Shown piece by piece: positions 25,227 through 34,288 of a stretch of DNA of 64,000 nucleotides. Position 1 is the first letter of the stretch. Every line of letters starts with the position of its first letter. The DNA lies in contig NZ_JAMFKN010000004.1 of the NCBI RefSeq assembly GCF_023487995.1, forward strand, positions 280,514 to 344,513, read 5' to 3'. Below the pieces are notes generated by a model that saw only the letters and a list, made by a program, of their open reading frames with translations, did not search any database and had not been told where the DNA came from. The DNA comes from Thermohalobaculum sediminis. Its GTDB lineage: Bacteria > Pseudomonadota > Alphaproteobacteria > Rhodobacterales > Rhodobacteraceae. Both the position numbers and the translations under genes were made by a program.

Positions 25227-27494
25227 TTACTCGGCCGCCGCCGCCGGGTGCGCGGCATCGAGCGCGGCGAGGATGCGCGGCGGTGACATCGGCAGCGACG
25301 TGAGGCGCACCCCCGCGGCCCGGCTCACCGCATTCGCGATGGCCGCGAGCGGCGGCACGATCGAGGTCTCGCCCACGCCCCGCACGCCGTAGGGGTGGCC
25401 GGGGTTCGGGATCTCGAGGATCACCGTGTCGATCATCGGCAGGTCCGAGGCCACCGGCACGCGATAGTCGAGGAAGCCCGGGTTCTGCAGCTTCCCGTCG
25501 TCACCATAAATGTATTCCTCGTTCAGCGCCCAGCCGATGCCCTGCGCAGCACCACCCTGCATCTGGCCTTCGACATACGAGGGGTGCACGGCCTTCCCCG
25601 CATCCTGGAACACGGTGTAGCGCAGCACCTTGGTGGCGCCGGTCTCGGGGTCGACCTCGACATCCACGAGATGCACGCCGAAGCTCACGCCCGCGCCGTC
25701 GGCATTGACCTCGTGATGCCCCGCGATCGGCCCGCCGGTCTGCGACGACACGGCCGCGATCTCGGCCAGCGTCATCGGCGGGAACTGCCCGGCATTGGGG
25801 CCCGAGGGACGGGCCGCGCCGTCCTCCCAGACCACTGCTTCCTCGTCGATGCCCCAGATCTTCGCGGCGCGCTGGCACATGACCTTCTTGGCTGCCTGCG
25901 CGGCCTTGATGGTGGCAAGCCCCACCGCGAAGGTCACGCGGCTGCCGTCGGTCACCTCGTTGTAGCCCAGCGAGGCGGTGTCCACGACCTGGGTGCGCAC
26001 CTTGTCGAAGGTCACGCCGAGTTCCTCGGCCGCCATCATGCCGATCGAGGCGCGCGAGCCGCCGATGTCCGGGTTGCCCTCGGTTACGCTGACGGTGCCG
26101 TCCGAGTTCACGTTCAGCGTGACGCAGGTGTCGCCGCCGAAGTTGAACCAGAAGCCGCAGCTCACGCCCCGCCCCTGTCCGGGTTTTAGCGGCGCCGTGT
26201 AGTGGGGATGCGCCTTGGCCTTCGCGAGGCAGGCCGAGAGGCCGATATCGGTGAAGGTGACGCCGTAGGACGCCTTGGTGCCGGCCTTGGCGGCGTTCTT
26301 CAGCCGCACGTCGAGCGGGTCGAGCCCGAAATGCTGGCACAACTCGTCCACCACGCTCTCGACGCCATAGATCGACATCGGCGCGCCGGGCGCGCGGTAG
26401 GCGGCCTGCTTCGGCCGGTTCGTCATGGCGTTCCAGCCCTCGGTCCTGACCGCGTCGAGGTCATAGGCCGCGAAGGCAGCCATCGCCCCGAACTCGACCG
26501 TCCCGCACGGGAATGCGCCGCCCTGATAGCGCAGCTTCGCGTGGCCCGCGGTGATGCGCCCGTCCTTCGTCATGCCGATCTTGACGCCCATCGAGGACGA
26601 GCAGGTGGGCCCGGTCGCGCGCAGCACCTCGGAGCGGCTCATCACGATCTTGACGGGTCGGCCCGACTTCTTTGCCAGCATCAGCGCGACGGGTTCGATG
26701 AAGACCGTGGTCTTGCCGCCAAATCCGCCGCCGATTTCCGAGGGCGTCACGCGAAGCTGGCTCGCCTCCATCCCCATGATCTGCGAGCAGAGGTTGCGTA
26801 CCATGTACTGCCCCTGCGTGCAGCACCACAGGTCCGCCTTGCCGTCCGAGGCGAAGGAGGCGAGGCAGGCATGCGGCTCGATATAGCCCTGATGCGTGGC
26901 CTCGGTCTTGAAGCTGCGCTCGATCACGTGGTCGGCCTTCGCGAAACCGGCCTCGAGATCGCCATGGCCGAACTCGCAGTAATGGGTGACGTTCTCCGAG
27001 ACTTCGGTACCCACCGTCTCGGCTTGCCGGCCGGGCTGGATGACCGGGGCGCCTGGCTTCATCGCCGCGTCCACGTCGGTGACGTGGGGCAGGACCTCGT
27101 AATCGACCTTGATGAGCTTCAGCGCGGCCTTGGCCGCCGCCTCGCTGATCGCGGCGACCGCGGCGACCGCGTGACCGTCATAGAGCGCCTTGTCGTGCGC
27201 CATGCAGTTCACCAGAACGTCGCGCACCGCCTCGTCGGCCGGTGCGCCGAAGTCGGCGGCGGTCACGACCGCCTTGACGCCCGGCGCTGCCTCGGCCGCC
27301 GAGGTGTCGATGGCGCGGATGCGGGCATGGGCGTGCGGGCTGCGGAGGATCCTCGCCACCAGCATGCCCGGCGCGGTGAGGTCGGCGCCGTAGAGCGCCT
27401 TGCCCGTGACCTTGTCCACCCCGTCGGGCCGCAGCGGGCGGGTGCCGACGACCTTGAACTCGCGCTTCGCGGCGGTCTGCTTGTCGAGTGCCAT
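25227..27494 (-). CDS. Molybdenum hydroxylase large (molybdopterin-binding) subunit
   Basis: A 755-residue xanthine dehydrogenase/CO dehydrogenase-family large subunit. It starts KVVGTRPLRPDGVDKVTGKALYGAD. The active-site loop QAAYRAPGAP differs from true CO dehydrogenase, which has AYxCSFR. The catalytic Glu lies in YGVRGVGETSIVPPLAAIANA near the C-terminus. With the 27497-27973 and 27970-28833 products it forms a Mo/Fe-S/FAD enzyme that hydroxylates an aldehyde, N-heterocycle or acyl-CoA substrate. The ATG at 27494 is eight bases after a GGAGG site. Nearby urate genes raise xanthine as a candidate, but the active-site loop is not that of typical XdhB. Confidence 0.88.
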   Translation of the reverse strand: MALDKQTAAKREFKVVGTRPLRPDGVDKVTGKALYGADLTAPGMLVARILRSPHAHARIRAIDTSAAEAAPGVKAVVTAADFGAPADEAVRDVLVNCMAHDKALYDGHAVAAVAAISEAAAKAALKLIKVDYEVLPHVTDVDAAMKPGAPVIQPGRQAETVGTEVSENVTHYCEFGHGDLEAGFAKADHVIERSFKTEATHQGYIEPHACLASFASDGKADLWCCTQGQYMVRNLCSQIMGMEASQLRVTPSEIGGGFGGKTTVFIEPVALMLAKKSGRPVKIVMSRSEVLRATGPTCSSSMGVKIGMTKDGRITAGHAKLRYQGGAFPCGTVEFGAMAAFAAYDLDAVRTEGWNAMTNRPKQAAYRAPGAPMSIYGVESVVDELCQHFGLDPLDVRLKNAAKAGTKASYGVTFTDIGLSACLAKAKAHPHYTAPLKPGQGRGVSCGFWFNFGGDTCVTLNVNSDGTVSVTEGNPDIGGSRASIGMMAAEELGVTFDKVRTQVVDTASLGYNEVTDGSRVTFAVGLATIKAAQAAKKVMCQRAAKIWGIDEEAVVWEDGAARPSGPNAGQFPPMTLAEIAAVSSQTGGPIAGHHEVNADGAGVSFGVHLVDVEVDPETGATKVLRYTVFQDAGKAVHPSYVEGQMQGGAAQGIGWALNEEYIYGDDGKLQNPGFLDYRVPVASDLPMIDTVILEIPNPGHPYGVRGVGETSIVPPLAAIANAVSRAAGVRLTSLPMSPPRILAALDAAHPAAAAE

Positions 27495-27496
27495 GC

Positions 27497-27973
27497 TCAC
27501 GCCCTCCTGAGGTCGGCGGCGGTGTCCATCACCGCGCGGATGATCTTGTCATAGCCTGTGCAGCGGCACAGGTTCCCTGCCAGCCAGTAGCGCACCTCGG
27601 TCTCGGTGGGGTCGGGGTTCTTCTCGAGCAACGCCTTGGCGGCCACCAGGATGCCCGGGGTGCAGACGCCGCATTGCAGAGCCGCGTGCTCGATGAACTT
27701 CTGCTGCAGCGGGTGCAGCGCCTCGCCCTCGGCCATGCCCTCGATGGTGCCGACCGCGCGGCCCTCGGCCTCGGCGGCGAGCACGAGGCAGGAACAGACC
27801 AGCCGCCCGTCCAGCGTGACCGAGCAGGCGCCACAGTCGCCAGTCCCGCACCCCTCCTTCGAGCCGGTGAGCCCGAGGCGGTTTCTGAGCGCGTCGAGCA
27901 GCGTCTCATCCGGCTCGCACAGGAAGTCCACCGCATCGCCGTTGACGGTGGTGTTGACGTGGATGCGGCTCAT
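27497..27973 (-). CDS. Molybdenum hydroxylase small [2Fe-2S] subunit
   Basis: A 158-residue protein with the two [2Fe-2S] binding domains of this family. The plant-ferredoxin-like cluster reads CGTGDCGACSV plus a later Cys in LVCSCLV. The C-terminal four-helix cluster reads CGVCTPG and LCRCTGY. It starts at the ATG at 27973, which overlaps the FAD subunit stop by ATGA, and ends three bases before the large-subunit ATG. It relays electrons from the molybdenum centre to FAD. Confidence 0.93.
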   Translation of the reverse strand: MSRIHVNTTVNGDAVDFLCEPDETLLDALRNRLGLTGSKEGCGTGDCGACSVTLDGRLVCSCLVLAAEAEGRAVGTIEGMAEGEALHPLQQKFIEHAALQCGVCTPGILVAAKALLEKNPDPTETEVRYWLAGNLCRCTGYDKIIRAVMDTAADLRRA

Positions 27974-28833
27974 GCTTCGGCCCTCGCGCGTTCTGCTGCG
28001 ATGATTGTGGCGCGGCGGGCCAGCACGCCCGCCACCTTCTTGCGGAACGCGACCGTTCCGCGCTTGTCGTCGATCGGCTTCGCGGCGGCCGCGCAGGCGG
28101 CGGCCAGCGCGTCGAGCGCCTCGGTCCCCAGCGTCGTGCCGACCAGCGCCGCGCCCGCCTCGGGCACCAGGACCACCGTGGGCGCGACCGCCCCCAGCGC
28201 CACGCGTGCCGCGGTGCAGGTGCCGTCGGCGCCGAGGGTCAGGCTGACGCCGGCCGAGCAGACCGCGATGTCCATCTCGGTGCGCGGGATGAAGCGCAGA
28301 TAGGCGTCCGAGGATCGTGCCGGGCGGGCGGGCAGGAAGATCGAGGTGATGAACTCGCCCCGCGCCAGCGTCGTCCTGCCGGGGCCCGAGGGAATGGCGG
28401 CCACCGGCACGTCGCGCTCGCCGTCCGGTCCCGCCACCCTTGCGACCGCTTCGGCCGCGACCATGGCCGGGACCGAGTCGGCGGCGGGAGAGGCGTTGCA
28501 GAGGTTCCCCGCGAGCGTCGCGCGGCCCTGGACCTGCGTCGAGCCGATCAGCTCCATCGCCTCGACCACGCCGGGCCACATCGCGCGCACGCCCGCATGC
28601 TCGCCCAGTTCGGCCCCCGAGACGGCGGCGCCGATGCGGAAGCCCCCGGCCTCGGCCACGATGTCGCGCATCCCCGCGATGCGCTTGATGTCCACGACCA
28701 GCGCGGGCTCGACCATGCCGGACCTGAGCTGCACCAGCACGTCCGTGCCCCCCGCCAGCACGCGGGCCGTGCCGGGCTCGGCCGCCAGCAGGCGGACGGC
28801 ATCCGCGACGCTTGTCGCAACCTCGAAACGCAT
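27970..28833 (-). CDS. Molybdenum hydroxylase medium FAD-binding subunit
   Basis: A 287-residue subunit of the CoxM/XdhA-FAD type. The FAD motifs are VLAGGTDVLVQLRSG and TLAGNLCNASPAADS. It starts MRFEVATSVADAVRLLA at 28833 behind a GGAGG site. It is first in the FAD, Fe-S, Mo order typical of aerobic CO-dehydrogenase-like enzymes, and overlaps the next gene by ATGA. It transfers electrons from the Fe-S subunit to an acceptor, probably quinone or NAD. About 200 bases upstream are shared with the divergent arsR. Confidence 0.9.
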   Translation of the reverse strand: MRFEVATSVADAVRLLAAEPGTARVLAGGTDVLVQLRSGMVEPALVVDIKRIAGMRDIVAEAGGFRIGAAVSGAELGEHAGVRAMWPGVVEAMELIGSTQVQGRATLAGNLCNASPAADSVPAMVAAEAVARVAGPDGERDVPVAAIPSGPGRTTLARGEFITSIFLPARPARSSDAYLRFIPRTEMDIAVCSAGVSLTLGADGTCTAARVALGAVAPTVVLVPEAGAALVGTTLGTEALDALAAACAAAAKPIDDKRGTVAFRKKVAGVLARRATIIAAERARAEA

Positions 28834-29024
28834 TCGGGCTCCTCCGGTATTTCGCCGCGTCCCGGCCCCCGGCGCGCGCCGGGCGGGGCCGTCCGCAGGC
28901 AGTGTGCATGCGTGGACTCTAGACGCGCGCCATGCATCGCGCCAAGCCGCCCGCCGACAGTTGTGCCGCGCCGCAGGACGCATTTCAACCACCCCGGTGG
29001 GGTAGCCTGGCGACCTCTTTACAA

Positions 29025-29040
29025 AACTAGAAATATAGTT
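29025..29040. promoter_or_regulatory. Candidate ArsR operator 1
   Basis: Inverted repeat AACTA, six bases, TAGTT in an AT-rich patch 12 bases before the arsR start. Size and position suit autorepression by an ArsR dimer. A related copy precedes the permease gene. Confidence 0.5.
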
Positions 29041-29052
29041 ACGTTGAGGGCC

Positions 29053-29364
29053 ATGAACGAATCACAGGTTGCAGCGGCGTTGGCCGCGCTTGGGCACGAG
29101 GCCCGGCTGGGCATCTTCCGTCTGCTGGTGCGTGCCGGGCCCGACGGGCTCAACATCGGCGAGGTGGGGCGGCATCTGGGCCTTGCGCCCTCGACGCTGG
29201 CGCATCACCTCGGCGCGCTGGTGGCAGCGGGGCTGGTCACGCAGGAGCGGCAGGGCCGCGAGGTGATCAACCGCGCCGATTTCGACGCGATGCGCCGGGT
29301 TCTGGGGTTCGTGACCGCGGAATGCTGCATGGGCGTCCGCCTCGCGCGGGAGGATGCCGCGTGA
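29053..29364 (+). CDS. ArsR-family transcriptional repressor
   Basis: A 103-residue winged-helix protein. The recognition region reads IGEVGRHLGLAPSTLAHHLGALVAAGLV, followed by the wing QERQGREVI. A cysteine pair (ECCMG) near residue 93 could bind arsenite or another soft metal or metalloid. It is directly upstream of an ArsP-like permease and likely represses that operon. Two related inverted repeats, one before each gene, look like its operators. The inducer (arsenic or an organoarsenical) is inferred from the family and the pairing. Confidence 0.85.
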   Translation: MNESQVAAALAALGHEARLGIFRLLVRAGPDGLNIGEVGRHLGLAPSTLAHHLGALVAAGLVTQERQGREVINRADFDAMRRVLGFVTAECCMGVRLAREDAA

Positions 29365-29395
29365 TGCGCACTGGGGTTTTTTCGCGGATAAACGA

Positions 29396-29411
29396 AACTA
29401 CAATTCTAGGA
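29396..29411. promoter_or_regulatory. Candidate ArsR operator 2, before the permease
   Basis: AACTA, six bases, TAGGA, similar to operator 1 and framed by AAACT/AGTTT arms. The ribosome site AGGAG of the permease lies within it, so bound repressor would also block the start of translation. Confidence 0.4.
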
Positions 29412-29419
29412 GTTTGGTC

Positions 29420-30454
29420 ATGACTGCCCTCGCCGCACAGCTTCGCCGCCTCCTGCCCTCCGGCCTGCGGCTGGACCGGGTCTGGGCCGCGATCCTCGCC
29501 ATCCTCGCGGCGCTGGCGCTGGTCGACCCGGTGCAGGCGCAGGCGAGCGCGGTGTTCGCGCTCGAGGCGCTCGCCTCGACCGCGCCGTATCTTGTGGCCT
29601 CGATCGCGATCGCGGCCTATGCGGGGGCGACGGGCGCGGATGCGCTGGTGGCCAAGGCGTTCTCGGGGCGCATCGCGGGCATGGTTGTGCTGGCGGCTCT
29701 GTTCGGGGGGCTGTCGCCCTTCTGCTCCTGTGGGGTCATTCCGCTGATCGCGGCGCTCATGGCGATGGGCGTGCCGCTGGCGCCGGTGATGGCGTTCTGG
29801 CTGGCCTCGCCGGTGATCGACCCCGCGCAGTTCGTGCTGACCGCGGGCACGATCGGGACCGAGTTCGCAGTGGCCAAGACGCTGGCAGCGGTGGGGCTGG
29901 GGCTGTTCGGGGGCTTCGGCACGCTGTGGCTGTCGCGCGCGGGGTTCCTGGCCGACCCGCTGCGGCCGGGCGTGGGCAATGGCGGCTGCGGCGGCGCGAA
30001 GATGCGCAACCCTAAGCCGCCCGTCTGGGCGTTCTGGCACGAGCCCGCCCGGGTCGCGAAGTTCCGTGCCGAGGCGCTGAAGGCCACGCTGTTCCTGACA
30101 AAATGGCTCATGCTCGCCTTTCTGCTCGAGAGCCTGATGCTGGTCTGGCTGCCGGCCGAGACGGTCGCGGCGGCGGTGGGCGGCGAGGGCGTGCTGCCCA
30201 TCGTCATCGCGACGCTGGTGGGCGTGCCGGCCTATCTCAACGGCTATGCCGCGCTGCCGCTGGTGTCGGGGCTGATGACGCAGGGCATGGCTCCAGGGGC
30301 GGGGCTTGCATTCCTGGTGGCCGGGGGCGTGTCGTCGCTGCCGGCGGCGATCGCGGTGTTCGCGCTGGTCAAGCGGCCGGTCTTCGCCCTCTATCTGGGC
30401 TTCGCACTATCGGGCTCGCTCATGGCGGGGCTGATCTTCCAGGCGGTGCAGTGA
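29420..30454 (+). CDS. ArsP/UPF0718-family permease
   Basis: A 344-residue membrane protein with about eight helices. It has the family motif SPFCSCGVIPLIAALMAMG in the first half (residues about 95-120) and PAYLNGYAALPLVSGLMTQGM in the second. A Cys/Gly-rich loop, GNGGCGGAK, sits mid-protein. Related permeases (ArsP) export trivalent methylated arsenicals. Its position after an ArsR repressor with Cys-pair supports metal(loid) export. A ribosome site AGGAG precedes the ATG by seven bases. The exact substrate is not settled. Confidence 0.82.
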   Translation: MTALAAQLRRLLPSGLRLDRVWAAILAILAALALVDPVQAQASAVFALEALASTAPYLVASIAIAAYAGATGADALVAKAFSGRIAGMVVLAALFGGLSPFCSCGVIPLIAALMAMGVPLAPVMAFWLASPVIDPAQFVLTAGTIGTEFAVAKTLAAVGLGLFGGFGTLWLSRAGFLADPLRPGVGNGGCGGAKMRNPKPPVWAFWHEPARVAKFRAEALKATLFLTKWLMLAFLLESLMLVWLPAETVAAAVGGEGVLPIVIATLVGVPAYLNGYAALPLVSGLMTQGMAPGAGLAFLVAGGVSSLPAAIAVFALVKRPVFALYLGFALSGSLMAGLIFQAVQ

Positions 30455-30531
30455 GGATTGCGGGTGGATGGGCGGATGGCGCAGGGTGCCGCGAGCCCTC
30501 GGCCCCGCACGCGGAAGGAGCCCGCACCCCG

Positions 30532-31182
30532 ATGTCCACGCCGACCCTCGCCCACGACTCGGCCCTGCGGGCGCTGCTGACGCTGCACCTGAAGCACCAT
30601 CCGCGCGAGGACTGCGAGGCCGAGGGGCTGAAGCCCGCCGCCGTCTCGGTGGTGCTGGTGCCGGGCGCGGGCGGCGGCTCGGAGCTTCTGCTGACGCTGC
30701 GGGCGCCGCGGCTGAGGGCCCATTCCGGCCAATACGCTCTGCCGGGGGGAAAGCTCGATCCGGGCGAGAGCGCCGTGGACGCGGCGCTGCGGGAACTGGC
30801 CGAGGAACTGGGCGTCGAGGCGCGGCCGGGCGACATCCTCGGCGCGCTCGACGATCTGCCAACGCGGGCGGGCTATGTGATCCGTCCCTTCGTGGTCTGG
30901 CTCAGGGCGGCCCCGACGCTGCGCCCGGCGCCGGACGAGATCGCGGCGGTGCACCGGATCCCGCTGGGGGACCTGTTCGCCGGGCGCGGGCGGGGCGGCA
31001 ATCGCGGAATCGCGGCCGGTGACGAAGACGCGCCGGGGGTGTTCTCGCTGTTCATTCCGGCGCTGGGGCACGATCTGTTCGCGCCCACGGCGGCGATCCT
31101 CGACCAGTTCCGCGAGGTGGCGCTGTTGGGCCGGCCGAGCCGGGTGGTTCGGTTCGGCGAGCCGGCCTTTGCCCGGCGCTGA
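30532..31182 (+). CDS. CoA pyrophosphatase-type NUDIX hydrolase (NudL-like)
   Basis: A 216-residue protein. The UPF0035/CoAse signature LLLTLRAPRLRAHSGQYALPGG runs straight into the NUDIX box (GKLDPGESAVDAALRELAEELGV). NudL and related enzymes cleave CoA and its derivatives to 4'-phosphopantetheine and 3',5'-ADP. The ATG at 30532 follows GGAAGGAG. It starts 77 bases after the permease on the same strand and might share its transcript. No functional link to arsenic is apparent. Confidence 0.85.
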   Translation: MSTPTLAHDSALRALLTLHLKHHPREDCEAEGLKPAAVSVVLVPGAGGGSELLLTLRAPRLRAHSGQYALPGGKLDPGESAVDAALRELAEELGVEARPGDILGALDDLPTRAGYVIRPFVVWLRAAPTLRPAPDEIAAVHRIPLGDLFAGRGRGGNRGIAAGDEDAPGVFSLFIPALGHDLFAPTAAILDQFREVALLGRPSRVVRFGEPAFARR

Positions 31183-31202
31183 GCGCGCCCTGCGCGTGCC
31201 GG

Positions 31203-31658
31203 TCAGCCGCGCAAGGCGGCGCGCAGCACGCGCTCCAGCGCGTCGAGAAAGCGCGATCGGTCGGCCTTGCCGAAGCCCTTGCCGCCGCCGCCCGCGCCCA
31301 GCGGATTGGCGGCGCGGAGGTCGGCCATCAGGTCCCGCATGGCGAGCTGGGCGCCGATATTGGCACGGGTGAACACCTCGCCATTGTGGCGGATCGCGGC
31401 GGCGCCGCCCTCGAGCACCCGGGCCGCGAGCGGGATGTCGCCGGTCACCACCACGTCGCCCGGCCCCGCGCGTTCGGCGATCCAGCGGTCGGCCTCGTCG
31501 GGGCCCTCGGGGACGATGACGGTCGAGACCAGCGGGTGCGGGCTGGGCCGGATGCCGCCATTCGAGACGACGACGACCGGGACGGCGTGGCGCTCGGCCA
31601 CCCTCAGCGCCTCGTCCTTTACCGGGCAGGCGTCGGCGTCGATGTAGAGCGTTGTCAT
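31203..31658 (-). CDS. UPF0178 (YaiI/YqxD) family protein
   Basis: A 151-residue protein with the PIN-like fold of the UPF0178 family. It begins [21 protein letters not shown] and has the conserved [25 protein letters not shown] acidic centre and [12 protein letters not shown] Gly-rich loop near the C-terminus is usual. The conserved Asp residues suggest a metal-dependent nuclease, but no activity is established for the family. It converges with the NUDIX gene. Confidence 0.88.
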   Translation of the reverse strand: MTTLYIDADACPVKDEALRVAERHAVPVVVVSNGGIRPSPHPLVSTVIVPEGPDEADRWIAERAGPGDVVVTGDIPLAARVLEGGAAAIRHNGEVFTRANIGAQLAMRDLMADLRAANPLGAGGGGKGFGKADRSRFLDALERVLRAALRG

Positions 31659-31714
31659 GGCACGAGGCATAGCGCGGCCCGGCGTCGCGGGGAAGCGCCG
31701 AGCGGCGCCCGGCC

Positions 31715-32356
31715 TCAGCGCCCGGCGATCATCCCGTAGGCCGCGAGCCCGTCGAGCACGAACTGCACCGAGAGCGCGGCCAGCAGCATCCCCAGAAGCC
31801 GCGTCACCACCAGCACGCCGGTGCGTCTGAGCGCGCGCTCCAGCACCCCGCACATCAGGAGCGAGACCAGCGTGAGCCCCAGCACCAGCGCCAGCACGCC
31901 CAGCACCATGGCCTGGCCGGCGATGTTCCCCTCGTGCTGGCCCATCAGCAGGATGACGGTCGCGATGGCGCCGGGGCCCGCGATAAGGGGGGTGGCGAGC
32001 GGGAACACCGAGGGATCGGTCGCCGTCGCCTCGGCCTCGTGGCCCTGCTTCTCGCGGCGCTCGGTGCGCCGCTCGAACAGCATGTCGAGTGCGGTGAGGA
32101 ACAGCAGAAGGCCCCCGGCGATGCGGAAGGCGGGCATCGAGATGCCGATGAACGAAAGCACCGCGTCGCCCGCCAGCGCGAAGACCAGCAGCACCGCCGC
32201 GGCGATCACGATGCCACGCACCGCAAGGCGCCGCCGCGCCGCCGCCGCCGTGCCCGCCGTCAGCGCGAGGAAGATCGGCGCAAGCCCGATCGGGTCGATC
32301 ACCACCAGGAGCGTGACGAGGGCGTTGATCGCGGCGTCGAGCATCGCGGCGTCCAT
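31715..32356 (-). CDS. MarC/NAAT-family integral membrane protein
   Basis: A 213-residue protein with six predicted helices. The MarC signature [19 protein letters not shown] is near the start and [20 protein letters not shown] in the middle. The two conserved Pro-Gly rich loops resemble a small inverted-repeat transporter. The family's substrate is unknown despite the historical antibiotic-resistance name. It starts three bases after the ABC-F gene stop and is probably cotranscribed. An alternative ATG lies four codons inside. Confidence 0.87.
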   Translation of the reverse strand: MDAAMLDAAINALVTLLVVIDPIGLAPIFLALTAGTAAAARRRLAVRGIVIAAAVLLVFALAGDAVLSFIGISMPAFRIAGGLLLFLTALDMLFERRTERREKQGHEAEATATDPSVFPLATPLIAGPGAIATVILLMGQHEGNIAGQAMVLGVLALVLGLTLVSLLMCGVLERALRRTGVLVVTRLLGMLLAALSVQFVLDGLAAYGMIAGR

Positions 32357-32359
32357 GGC

Positions 32360-34243
32360 TCAGCCCTCCACCGCTTCGGCCTCGGCGGCCTCGAGCCGCT
32401 CGCCCGCTGCCAGCCACAGCGCCTCGGCCCGGGCCTGGGCCTCCACGATCTCGGCGCGCTTGATCTGGAGCGCCTCGATCCTGTCGGCGGGCCCCTCATA
32501 GAGCGCGGGGTCGGCGAGCCGCTCGTCGATCTTCGCCAGCATCGCCTCGATCTTCTCGATGCGCTCCTCGCAGGCGCGGAGTTCCGACCGCAGTGGGGCA
32601 AGGGCCTTGCGCGCATCGGCCTTGGACTGGCGCGCAGCCCGGGGCTGGGCGGGTGCCGGGCCGGCCCCGTTGCCGGCCCCGTCGCCGCGCCCGAGCAGCA
32701 GCCGGCGATAATCCTCCATGTCGCCGTCATAGGCCGCGACGCGCCCGTCGCGCACCAGCCACAGCCGGTCGGCGGCGAGTTCCACCAGATGCGCGTCATG
32801 GGTGATCAGGATCACCGCGCCGGTGTAGTCGTTCAGCGCCTCGACCAGCGCGTGCCGGCTTTCGATGTCGAGATGGTTGGTGGGCTCGTCGAGGATCATC
32901 AGGTGCGGCGCGTCGATGGCCGCGAGCGCGAGCAGGAGCCGCGCCTTCTGCCCGCCCGAGAGCGAGGCGACCGGGTTGGTCGCGATGTCCCCCCCGATGC
33001 CGCCCGAGGCGAGGCGGGCGCGCAGCTTGGCGGGCGGCTCGTCCGGCCGCAGGCGGCGGATGTGGTCGAGCGGGCTTTCATGCGGCACCAACTCGTCCTG
33101 CTGGTGCTGGGCGAAATAGCCGATCCTGAGCTTGCCCGAGACCTGCCGCCGGCCCGCGAGCGGCGCGAGCCGCCCGGCGATAAGCTTCGCCAGCGTCGAT
33201 TTTCCCTGCCCGTTCGCACCGAGGAGCGCAATGCGGTCGTCCTGGTCGATACGAAGGTCGATGCGCGACAGCACCGTTCGGCCGTCATAGCCGGCGGCGG
33301 CGTTCTCGATCAGCATCAATGGCGGCGGCAGGTCCTCGGGGTCGGGCAGGCGGATGGGGGCGACGCCGCCGTCGATCTCGGCGGCGATGGGCTCCATCTT
33401 CTCGATCATCTTGATGCGCGCCTGGGCCTGGCGCGCCTTCGACGCCTTGTAGCGGAAGCGGTCGACGAAGCTTTGCAGGTGGGCGCGCCGGGCCTCCTGC
33501 TTCTTGGCCATCGCGGACTGCAATGCCAGCTTCTCGCGCCGCACGCGGTCGAAGCTGTCGTAGCCCCCGCCATAGAGCGTGAGGCTGCGGTTGTGCAGGT
33601 GCAGGATCTGGTCCACCGCGCGGTTGAGCAGGCCCCGGTCGTGGCTGATCAGCAGCATCGTGTAGGGGTAGCGGGCGAGGTAGCTCTCCAGCCAGATCGC
33701 GCCTTCGAGATCGAGATAGTTGGTGGGCTCGTCAAGGAGCAGAAGGTCGGGCGCCGAGAACAGCACCGCCGCGAGTGCCACGCGCATCCGCCAGCCGCCC
33801 GAGAACTCGGCCGAGGGGCGGGCCTGCGCGGCATGGTCGAAGCCGAGCCCCGCGAGGATCGAGGCTGCGCGGGCCTCGGCCGAATGGGCGCCGATGTCGG
33901 CGAGCCGCGTCTGGATCTCGGCGATTCGGGCGGGGTCGGTGGCGGTCTCGGCCTCGGCCGTCAGCGCCGCGCGCTCGGTGTCGGCGGCGAGAACGGTGTC
34001 GATCAGGCTGCGCGCGTCGCCCGGCGCCTCCTGCGCCACGCCGCCAATGCGCGCGCGCGGGGGCAGGGTGATGGTGCCGGCATCGGGCGCAAGCTCGCCC
34101 CGGATCAGGCGGAACAGCGTCGTCTTGCCGGTGCCGTTGCGGCCGACGAGGCCCACCCGCGCGCCCGCGGGCACGCGCGCCGAGGCCCCGTCGAACAGGG
34201 GCACTCCCGCCATCGAGAAGCCGAGATCGTCGATCGTGAGCAT
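32360..34243 (-). CDS. ABC-F family ATPase (Uup/YheS-like)
   Basis: A 627-residue protein with two ABC domains and no membrane segment. Walker A motifs are GRNGTGKTT and GANGQGKST, and the signatures read [15 protein letters not shown] and [15 protein letters not shown]. The interdomain linker (about 240-300) is Arg/Lys-rich ([18 protein letters not shown]), the region that contacts the ribosomal P-site tRNA in ABC-F factors. A C-terminal coiled-coil extension follows ([23 protein letters not shown]). It probably acts on stalled ribosomes rather than in transport. First gene of a run with MarC. Confidence 0.92.
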   Translation of the reverse strand: MLTIDDLGFSMAGVPLFDGASARVPAGARVGLVGRNGTGKTTLFRLIRGELAPDAGTITLPPRARIGGVAQEAPGDARSLIDTVLAADTERAALTAEAETATDPARIAEIQTRLADIGAHSAEARAASILAGLGFDHAAQARPSAEFSGGWRMRVALAAVLFSAPDLLLLDEPTNYLDLEGAIWLESYLARYPYTMLLISHDRGLLNRAVDQILHLHNRSLTLYGGGYDSFDRVRREKLALQSAMAKKQEARRAHLQSFVDRFRYKASKARQAQARIKMIEKMEPIAAEIDGGVAPIRLPDPEDLPPPLMLIENAAAGYDGRTVLSRIDLRIDQDDRIALLGANGQGKSTLAKLIAGRLAPLAGRRQVSGKLRIGYFAQHQQDELVPHESPLDHIRRLRPDEPPAKLRARLASGGIGGDIATNPVASLSGGQKARLLLALAAIDAPHLMILDEPTNHLDIESRHALVEALNDYTGAVILITHDAHLVELAADRLWLVRDGRVAAYDGDMEDYRRLLLGRGDGAGNGAGPAPAQPRAARQSKADARKALAPLRSELRACEERIEKIEAMLAKIDERLADPALYEGPADRIEALQIKRAEIVEAQARAEALWLAAGERLEAAEAEAVEG

Positions 34244-34288
34244 GGTCAGAGGCGCCTAGCAGAGCCGGCGCGGCGCGTCCAGCGCGCC

